A program made the translations under genes and the position numbers. The notes below the pieces were generated by a model, which saw only the letters and a program-made list of their open reading frames with translations, was not told where the DNA came from and ran no database searches. This document shows, one piece after another, positions 58,316-64,000 of a stretch of DNA of 64,000 bases (position 1 is its first letter; each line of letters starts with the position of its first letter). The stretch comes from Pseudomonas helleri (lineage in GTDB: Bacteria > Pseudomonadota > Gammaproteobacteria > Pseudomonadales > Pseudomonadaceae), in the NCBI RefSeq assembly GCF_001043025.1, contig NZ_JYLD01000006.1:186001-250000 (forward strand). Reading direction: 5' to 3'.

Positions 58316-59227
58316 TTAGCTGAGGACTCTGGCCAGTTCTTCGCGGCAATAATCGACAAACAATTGCACCGGCTTGGTCAGCGGTGCCCGGCGCAGCCAG
58401 ACGGCTGAAAGCCCGGAGCCGGTAACAGTTTCGGCCAAGGGGATGCACACCAGTTTCTGCCCGTCGTAGGTGTATTCGGTGAAAGGCTTGGTGACCAGAA
58501 TTGAAAACCCGAACCCCCGGCCGACCATGCCCCGCACCATCTCGATCGACGGCGAGCTGAAGACGATGTTCGGGGTCAGTCCGCGCTCTTCGAAGATGCT
58601 CACGAAGTAGGTCCGGCTCGGCAGCACGTCGAGCAAAATCATCGGTTCCAGTACCAGGTCGGCCAACGACACTTTGGCCTGCTGCGCAAAGCGGTGGTCT
58701 GCCGGTAACAGCGCGTACGGCTGCTGCGGCGGCATCAATGGCGTGGTTTCGATACTGCCGCCCAGGTCGTGTTCGAAAAGCATGGCCATGTCGATGCTGC
58801 CCGCCGTCAGCGCCTGCACCAGCTCTTGCTGCTCGCCGTCGCGGATGCGGATTTCCACCCCCGGCCAGCGCTTTTTGAACCCCGCAATCAGGCGCGGCAA
58901 ATACAGCGGCGCGACAGTCTCAAAGCAGCCGATGTCGATCTGGCCCGACACCACATCATTGTCCGCCAGGGCGTTTTGCTCAAATTCATGGGCCACGCGC
59001 AGCAATTCCTGCGCCTTGCGATAAAACCGCGCGCCGCTGGGCGTCAGCGAAACGCCTTGAGCGTGGTGACGAATAAACAGCTGCACACCAAAGCTGTCTT
59101 CCAGTTGCTTGATGGCGGTAGACACCGAAGGCTGGGCGATATAAAGCTTGCGTGACGCCTCTGCGACGCTCCCGCATTCGGCCGTGGTAATAAAATATTT
59201 GAGTTGGCGCAGGTTGTAGGCAGCCAT
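58316..59227 (-). CDS. LysR-family transcriptional regulator
   Basis: A 303-residue regulator with the N-terminal helix-turn-helix LRQLKYFITTAECGSVAEASRKLYIAQPSVSTAIKQLEDSFGVQLF and a substrate-binding domain (GQIDIGCFETVAPLYLPRLIAGF). ATG 59227 has GAGG five bases before it; the frame is open to 59311. It is divergent from the NCS1 permease gene and next to the flavoprotein-RidA-DUF1028-M20 operon, so it probably controls the permease and perhaps that operon. Confidence 0.9.
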   Translation of the reverse strand: MAAYNLRQLKYFITTAECGSVAEASRKLYIAQPSVSTAIKQLEDSFGVQLFIRHHAQGVSLTPSGARFYRKAQELLRVAHEFEQNALADNDVVSGQIDIGCFETVAPLYLPRLIAGFKKRWPGVEIRIRDGEQQELVQALTAGSIDMAMLFEHDLGGSIETTPLMPPQQPYALLPADHRFAQQAKVSLADLVLEPMILLDVLPSRTYFVSIFEERGLTPNIVFSSPSIEMVRGMVGRGFGFSILVTKPFTEYTYDGQKLVCIPLAETVTGSGLSAVWLRRAPLTKPVQLFVDYCREELARVLS

Positions 59228-59301
59228 CCGGACCTCGATAAACGTGGGGTTTCGCCCCAAACAAGTGCAGAAAAAAGCCGATTTTTTCAGCGTTGGCGGT
59301 G

Positions 59302-59357
59302 TATGCAACATACCGGAGCAAAAAAAGGTATGAGCTATATTTTTTAAGGTCTATAGC
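59302..59357. promoter_or_regulatory. repeated dyads in the LysR-permease intergenic region
   Basis: GTATG-caa-CATAC (about 59302-59314) is a perfect dyad, and its right half also pairs with GGTATG at about 59328. GCTATA and TATAGC (about 59335 and 59352) form a further dyad with an 11-nt spacer. Clustered dyads between divergent LysR and target genes are typical recognition and activation sites. Confidence 0.45.
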
Positions 59358-59477
59358 AACAAACTTACTAATTTACCTGCTTGCCACCATTACAGATGAT
59401 CACTCCAACAACAAAGCGCTGCCCTGAATGCGCACTGCGAAGTACGCCCACGTACTCTTCCTGCCTTGGAGTTCATC

Positions 59478-60893
59478 ATGGTCACCACTGCAACATCCTC
59501 CGCACCACTCATCGAAAAGCACACGATTGGCTACGTGCCCCCGGAAGATCGCCATGGAAAGGTAAGAGACCTCTTCACCCTGTGGTTCGGCGGTAATATC
59601 GCGCCGTTGCCGATTGTGACCGGCGCACTGGGTGTGCAACTGTTCCACCTGAATCTGGTGTGGGGCATCGTCGCCATTCTGGTCGGCCACCTGCTCGGCG
59701 GCGTGCTGATGGCGCTGCACTCAGCCCAGGGCCCGCAAATGGGCATCCCGCAAATGATCCAGAGCCGCGCCCAGTTCGGTTCTCTCGGCGCGTTGCTGGT
59801 GGTGGTGATCGCCGGCGTCATGTACATCGGCTTCTTTGCCTCCAACATCGTGCTTGCCGGTAAATCCCTGCACGGCGTGGTCGACTCGGTGCCCGTACCG
59901 GTCGGTATCGTGATCGGCGCCATTGGCTCCGGGATCATCGGCATCATCGGCTACCGCTTTATTCACGTGCTCAACCGCATCGGCACCTGGGTACTGGGCG
60001 CCGGTATCGTGCTGGGTTTCGGTTATATCTTCACCCACATCCAGACCACCGACTTTCTGACCCGCGGTGAGTTCAACATCTCCGGCTGGCTGGCCACTGT
60101 ATCGCTGGCGGCCCTGTGGCAGATCGCGTTTGCCCCGTACGTGTCTGACTACTCGCGCTATCTCCCGGCGGATGTACCGGTGGCGTCCACCTTCTGGGCC
60201 ACTTACATGGGCTCGGTGCTGGGTTCCAGCCTGTCCTTCATCTTTGGTGCGGTGGCCGTGCTCGCAACGCCGGTCGGGATGGACACCATGGACGCCGTAA
60301 AACTCGCCACCGGCGCGATTGGCCCGTTGATGCTGGTGCTGTTTCTGCTCAGCGTGATCAGCCACAACGCCCTTAACCTGTACGGCGCCGTGCTGTCGCT
60401 TATCACCTTGATTCAGACCTTTGCTTATCGCTGGATTCCAACAGCCAAAAGCCGTGCGCTGATCTCTACCGTGGTGCTGGCAGCGTGTGCGATTGCAGCG
60501 GTCTTCGCCTCGAAAGACTTTATCGGCCATTTCGTCGACATGGTGCTGGTGCTGTTGGTGGTCCTGGTGCCGTGGACGGCGATCAACCTGATCGACTTTT
60601 ACGCGATTCACAAAGGCAAATACGACATCGCTTCGATCTTCCGCGTCGACGGTGGCATTTATGGCCGCTACAACCCGCAGGCATTGCTGGCCTACGCCAT
60701 CGGCATTGCGGTGCAGATCCCGTTCATGAACACACCGTTGTACGTGGGCCCGATCTCGGCACACATCGACGGAGCGGATTTGTCCTGGGTCGTAGGGCTG
60801 CTGGTGACGTCGCCGCTGTACTACTGGCTGGCGAGCCGGGACAGTGCGTACAAGCGCCGAATGAACGAATCGAAACTGGTGGGCAGCGTTTGA
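59478..60893 (+). CDS. NCS1-family permease (cytosine/purine/allantoin type)
   Basis: A 471-residue twelve-helix transporter. NCS1 features are the N-terminal TLWFGGNIAPLPIVTGALG, the helix-3 region GPQMGIPQMIQSRAQFG, and AFAPYVSDYSRYLPADVP. Relatives carry cytosine, purines, hydantoins, allantoin, thiamine or pyridoxine precursors. GGAG lies six bases before ATG 59478. Divergent LysR control and the adjacent N-compound operon suggest an N-heterocycle or derivative as substrate. Confidence 0.9.
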   Translation: MVTTATSSAPLIEKHTIGYVPPEDRHGKVRDLFTLWFGGNIAPLPIVTGALGVQLFHLNLVWGIVAILVGHLLGGVLMALHSAQGPQMGIPQMIQSRAQFGSLGALLVVVIAGVMYIGFFASNIVLAGKSLHGVVDSVPVPVGIVIGAIGSGIIGIIGYRFIHVLNRIGTWVLGAGIVLGFGYIFTHIQTTDFLTRGEFNISGWLATVSLAALWQIAFAPYVSDYSRYLPADVPVASTFWATYMGSVLGSSLSFIFGAVAVLATPVGMDTMDAVKLATGAIGPLMLVLFLLSVISHNALNLYGAVLSLITLIQTFAYRWIPTAKSRALISTVVLAACAIAAVFASKDFIGHFVDMVLVLLVVLVPWTAINLIDFYAIHKGKYDIASIFRVDGGIYGRYNPQALLAYAIGIAVQIPFMNTPLYVGPISAHIDGADLSWVVGLLVTSPLYYWLASRDSAYKRRMNESKLVGSV

Positions 60894-60928
60894 TTAAAGG
60901 CCCGGCTTTTAAGCGCTGACGATGTATG

Positions 60929-60965
60929 AGGCTGCGATGGGATGTGAAAGCACTCATCGCAGCCT
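60929..60965. terminator. inverted repeat between convergent permease and pirin genes
   Basis: AGGCTGCGATG (60929-60939) pairs perfectly with CATCGCAGCCT (60955-60965) around 15 nt. It is followed by a REP-like stretch (GGCAGCGACTACAGG) resembling the arm at 2665. It probably ends the permease transcript. Confidence 0.6.
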
Positions 60966-61030
60966 TCGTGCCTTGGCAGCGACTACAGGGTTTATGGGCG
61001 AGCCGCCGGTCATGGTGATCGTCTTTATCG

Positions 61031-61723
61031 TCAAAACACCTCAACCATGATCACTTCGGTATCGTCGATGGCCTCGACCAGCAGTTGGCTTTCATCGGTG
61101 ATGGCCAGTCCGTCCCCTGCTTCCACCTGAACAGCGTTGACCTTTAACGCGCCCAGTGTCGGGACCAGGTAACCCTGCCCGGTCATTGAATAATTCAGGT
61201 GCTGCCCCGCCTTGAGCGTCGCTCCGAGCACGCGGGCATCGGCGCGGATTGGCAAGGCACCTTGATCGTCCGCCTTGCCGCTGGCCAGCACAGCCCATTG
61301 GCCGGCCCGCTCGCCTTTTGGAAACGGCCGGGAGGCCCAACGCGGTTGCCCGCCGTTTTGCCGTGGTCGCAGCCAGATCTGGAACAGCCTTAACGGGATG
61401 CTTTCCTCATTGCGCTCTTCGTGGCGGATGCCGCTGCCAGCGCTCATGACCTGCACATCACCCGCCACCGTGCGCCCGTAACTGCCGGTACTGTCGCGAT
61501 GCGTCACGGCCCCTTCCAACAAGCAAGAGATGATCTCCATGTTTTGGTGGGGATGCATCGGGAAACCCGTGCCGGGGGCGATCACGTCATCATTCCAGAC
61601 CACCAGCGCACCTAGCGGGCGGAGGGCAGGATTGCCCTCGGCCGTGACCCGGAAGTGATGGCGCGCATTGAGCCAGCCAAAGTCACCACCGCTGAGTTCA
61701 GATTTGAATCGATGTTCCAGCAT
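61031..61723 (-). CDS. pirin-family protein (bicupin, YhhW type)
   Basis: A 230-residue bicupin. The metal-site motif FPMHPHQNMEIISCLLEGAVTHRDS holds the two His and the Glu of the N-terminal cupin, with HEERNEE downstream (His and Glu of GIRHEE). Some relatives act as quercetinases or redox-sensing co-regulators; cellular role here is unknown. It lies 73 nt after the DoxX gene in the same direction and is probably co-transcribed. Confidence 0.9.
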   Translation of the reverse strand: MLEHRFKSELSGGDFGWLNARHHFRVTAEGNPALRPLGALVVWNDDVIAPGTGFPMHPHQNMEIISCLLEGAVTHRDSTGSYGRTVAGDVQVMSAGSGIRHEERNEESIPLRLFQIWLRPRQNGGQPRWASRPFPKGERAGQWAVLASGKADDQGALPIRADARVLGATLKAGQHLNYSMTGQGYLVPTLGALKVNAVQVEAGDGLAITDESQLLVEAIDDTEVIMVEVF

Positions 61724-61796
61724 GTCAGTTCCTTTTAGCTTGGCTCTGCTTGAGCGCTTGAGTTATCTGAACCCAGGCACAGTGGTTGAGGGCGTA

Positions 61797-62237
61797 TCAG
61801 CGGCGGCGAGCGTCGAGGCTGAAGCGACCGACACCAAAGGCAACCACTTGCAACAGGCCACCGGCCATGGCGACGTTTTTAAAGAAGTGGATGAACTGGT
61901 TTTGGTCCGCCAATTGGTTATGGAAAGCCAGCGCCGTGGCCAGGCTAAACACTGCCAGCACTGCTGCGGCAACGCGGGCGCGGTAACCACTGAGCAGCGC
62001 CAGGCCACCACCGACTTCAACAACGATTGCCACGACCAAGGCCACTTGTGGAAGCGGCAACCCGACTGAGCCGATGTAACCGATCATCGCCGCCGGTGCA
62101 GCGAGCTTCGAGATACCGGAGAGGATGAAAATGATGCTGAGTAGCACGCGGCCAATCAAGGCTGCAGAGGCTTGAGCGGTGTCGGTTTGAGTGCCTTGGG
62201 CGCTGCCCGAATGGGCGATGGGTTGGGAGGTAGACAT
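61797..62237 (-). CDS. DoxX-family membrane protein
   Basis: A 146-residue protein with four hydrophobic segments and DoxX features: LIGRVLLSIIFILSGISKLAAP and GGGLALLSGYRARVAAAVLAVFSLATALAFHNQ, with the following short helix FFKNVAMAGGLLQVVAFG. The family occurs with redox and thiol-stress genes. It is divergent from the LysR gene at 62398, the likely regulator of this DoxX-pirin pair. Confidence 0.88.
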   Translation of the reverse strand: MSTSQPIAHSGSAQGTQTDTAQASAALIGRVLLSIIFILSGISKLAAPAAMIGYIGSVGLPLPQVALVVAIVVEVGGGLALLSGYRARVAAAVLAVFSLATALAFHNQLADQNQFIHFFKNVAMAGGLLQVVAFGVGRFSLDARRR

Positions 62238-62397
62238 TGGGATTTCTTCCGTTGGATGCGGCTCGGTATGAGCCGCTCTGTTGAAGAAATGGTGCGCCTG
62301 CCCCGCTAATCTGAATAGCTGGTTAATTTAGATCATTAGATTCGATTTATTAGACAAGCTACTCTGCTGCCATCAACGAACATTCGATGAAACCTGC

Positions 62398-63297
62398 ATG
62401 CTGTCTGAACCCGGCACACCGACACTGGACCAGTTGCGCGTGTTTCTGACCGTTGTGGAAGTCGGCAGCTTTGCCGCCGCAGCGCGCAAACTTCATCGAG
62501 CCACCTCGGTGATCAGCTACTCCATCGCCAACCTGGAAATGCAGCTCGGCGTGTCGTTATTTGATCGCCATACCACTCGCAAGCCGCAACTCACCGAGGC
62601 CGGGCGCACCGTGCTGGCAGAGGCCAGAACCATCACCAACGGCATTAATGGCTTGCGCGCCAAGGTCAAAGGCCTGCTCCAAGGGCTTGAAGCTGAAGTT
62701 CACTTGGTCGTGGATGTGATGCTGCCCGCCGAACGGGTAGTGGATGCCCTCAAGTCCTTTCGTGAAGCGTTCCCGACCGTGGCCCTTCACCTGCATATGG
62801 AAGCACTGGGGGCAGTAACTGAGCTGGTGGTGAACCGCGAAGCCATCATCGGCGTAAGCGGCCCGATGAATGAGGGCTTCATCGGCATCGAGCGCATTGC
62901 TGTTGGCAGTGTCGAGCTGATCCCGGTGGCTGCGCCGAATCACCCATTGGCCTGCGGTGAAGTTAACGCACGGGGCGCCGGGCGCGAACTCACGCAACTG
63001 GTGCTGTCCGATCGCTCGCACCTGACCAAGGACAAGGACTTCGCCGTCCTCAGTAATCGCACCTGGCGGTTGGCAGACCTGGGCGCCAAACACATGTTGC
63101 TACGTGAAGGTATCGGCTGGGGCAACATGCCCACGCCGATGGTCCAGGAAGACCTGGACAGCGGCCGGCTGGTGAAATTGAAAATTCCTGAATACGAGCG
63201 CGGCGACTACACATTTGACGTGATCTACCGCACAGACGCCCCACCCGGGCCTGCCGCGAAATGGCTGATAGAGCGGTTCGTTCAGCAATCGGCCTGA
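62398..63297 (+). CDS. LysR-family transcriptional regulator
   Basis: A 299-residue LysR regulator: LDQLRVFLTVVEVGSFAAAARKLHRATSVISYSIANLEMQLGVSLFDR at the N-terminus, and a standard effector domain (EVHLVVDVMLPAERVVDALKSF). ATG 62398 opens the family N-terminus. The 160-nt gap to the divergent DoxX gene contains AT-rich TTAGAT repeats (about 62328-62357) that could be its binding site. Confidence 0.9.
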   Translation: MLSEPGTPTLDQLRVFLTVVEVGSFAAAARKLHRATSVISYSIANLEMQLGVSLFDRHTTRKPQLTEAGRTVLAEARTITNGINGLRAKVKGLLQGLEAEVHLVVDVMLPAERVVDALKSFREAFPTVALHLHMEALGAVTELVVNREAIIGVSGPMNEGFIGIERIAVGSVELIPVAAPNHPLACGEVNARGAGRELTQLVLSDRSHLTKDKDFAVLSNRTWRLADLGAKHMLLREGIGWGNMPTPMVQEDLDSGRLVKLKIPEYERGDYTFDVIYRTDAPPGPAAKWLIERFVQQSA

Positions 63298-63360
63298 AAA
63301 CGGCGTGCGCACCCTGCCCTGCTACGCTGTGTGTCTTATCGCGTGAACAGGGAGGACGCC

Positions 63361-63717
63361 ATGAGCATTATGTTGAAGCGGGCTTATGAACAGCCGAGTG
63401 ACACGGATGGCCAGCGCATTCTGGTCGACCGGCTTTGGCCACGGGGCGTGGCCAAGGCGAAAGCCAGGATTGATCTGTGGCTCAAGGAGGTCGCGCCCAG
63501 TACAGAACTTCGCCAATGGTTCGGACACGCGCCTGAAAAATGGCCCGAGTTCAAAAAGCGTTACTGCGAAGAACTTAAGAACAACCCCGCGCTGTCGCAA
63601 CTCCAACAACAGGCGCAGCAAGGCGACATCACGCTGATCTATGCGGCCAAGGATCAATCACACAATGAGGCGGTGGTGCTCAAAGAGATGCTTGAAGGCC
63701 GCCTTGTGCTGGGTTGA
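63361..63717 (+). CDS. DUF488-family protein
   Basis: A 118-residue protein with the DUF488 signature: LKRAYEQPSDTDGQRILVDRLWPRGVAKAKARIDLWLKEVAPSTELRQWFGH and the C-terminal ITLIYAAKDQSHNEAVVLKEML. The role is unknown. GGGAGGA lies upstream of ATG 63361. It lies 63 nt after the LysR gene and ahead of a REP pair. Confidence 0.88.
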   Translation: MSIMLKRAYEQPSDTDGQRILVDRLWPRGVAKAKARIDLWLKEVAPSTELRQWFGHAPEKWPEFKKRYCEELKNNPALSQLQQQAQQGDITLIYAAKDQSHNEAVVLKEMLEGRLVLG

Positions 63718-63752
63718 GTTGCTGTTTTAGCGCGGTATATAGAATTCCACCT

Positions 63753-63839
63753 TGTGGGAGCGGGCTTGCTCGCGATACAGGCAACTCGGTGTGCCTGTAA
63801 CAACTGGTCGGTGCAATCGCGAGCAAGCCCGCTCCCACA
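63753..63839. repeat. REP inverted pair (GTGGGAGCGGGCTTGCTCG type)
   Basis: Arms TGTGGGAGCGGGCTTGCTCG (from 63753) and the inverse ending at 63839 enclose a spacer that itself folds (ACAGGCA / TGCCTGT). It lies between the DUF488 gene and the convergent partial gene at the right edge. Confidence 0.85.
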
Positions 63840-63856
63840 GGGTGCCAGGCTAACGA

Positions 63857-64000
63857 CTACTTACGCGATTTGCCGAACATCATGCGCCAGCGATTGCGGT
63901 TGAGCAGCACCCAGCCGGTCAACTGCATGCACCCGGCCAGCACCAGACTGCGCATGAGGGCAGGCTCTGTAGGCTTTGGCCCGGTATAGATGCTGTACAG
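63857..64000 (-). CDS. C-terminal 47 residues of an unidentified, probably membrane-associated protein
   Basis: The frame is open from the window edge to the TAG stop at 63859-63857. The visible part has a hydrophobic stretch (SLVLAGCMQLTGWVLL) followed by a basic tail (NRNRWRMMFGKSRK), so it probably ends just after a last membrane segment with the tail in the cytosol. The family cannot be named from this fragment. Confidence 0.6.
   Translation of the reverse strand: MYSIYTGPKPTEPALMRSLVLAGCMQLTGWVLLNRNRWRMMFGKSRK

Noticed and set aside
59228..59311. Longer N-terminus for the LysR protein (start at 59311)
   Set aside because: The extra 28 residues run through the dyad-rich promoter region and precede the conserved LysR N-terminus; ATG 59227 has a good ribosome site.

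Overview
The window looks like a chromosomal segment of a fluorescent or putida-group Pseudomonas. The evidence is the high GC, the malate synthase G / GlcG glycolate block at the left edge, and many REP-type inverted repeats with two arm types typical of these genomes (GTGGGAGCGGGCTTGCTCG and TGTAGGAGCGAGCTTGCC). I see no rRNA, tRNA, CRISPR, insertion sequence or prophage. It is almost wholly accessory metabolism: importers, oxidoreductases and local regulators.

Layout. 1-2657: end of a glycolate-utilisation operon (glcF tail, glcG, glcB). 2867-5524: a glyoxalase-I-like protein and a Tat-exported small subunit plus GMC flavoprotein dehydrogenase. 5655-13940: a siderophore/metal-chelate uptake locus made of an ABC ATPase, an IclR regulator, a TonB receptor, an FMN monooxygenase of the NtaA/SnaA/DszA type, a binding protein and two FecCD permeases. 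14234-21360: an RpiR regulator with a complete ddpXABCDF-like D-Ala-D-Ala dipeptide operon.

21464-36790 is a large catabolic regulon. One minus-strand operon encodes an SDR, a fused 2-oxoacid/acetoin-dehydrogenase-type E1, a VOC protein, E2 and E3. A second encodes a branched-chain-type ABC importer and an OprD porin. On the plus strand lie a FadR-type GntR regulator, a divergent shikimate-dehydrogenase-like enzyme and a second SDR. A shared TGTCAGACCA-type motif sits in front of all these units, so they probably form one regulon for an unidentified (poly)oxygenated carbon source. An amidase/MFS pair with a divergent LacI regulator follows (36881-40826).

41160-45363 is the most unusual part. 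A visibly AT-richer tryptophan-2-monooxygenase (IaaM)-like flavoenzyme is followed by a nitrilase-superfamily hydrolase and a membrane protein built from two tandem homologous halves. It looks like an amino acid -> amide -> acid route with its own transporter-like protein. 45762-53868 holds a ribose-type ABC importer, a second TonB receptor, an APC permease and the first of two tail-to-tail DUF3574 paralogues.

54671-60893 holds a second unassigned pathway: FMO-like flavoprotein, RidA-family protein, DUF1028 protein and M20 deacylase, followed by a LysR regulator and a divergent NCS1 permease. The right edge has DoxX and pirin genes with a divergent LysR, a DUF488 protein and the C-terminus of an unidentified protein.

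All functions are inferred from motifs and gene order read by eye; no database search was run.
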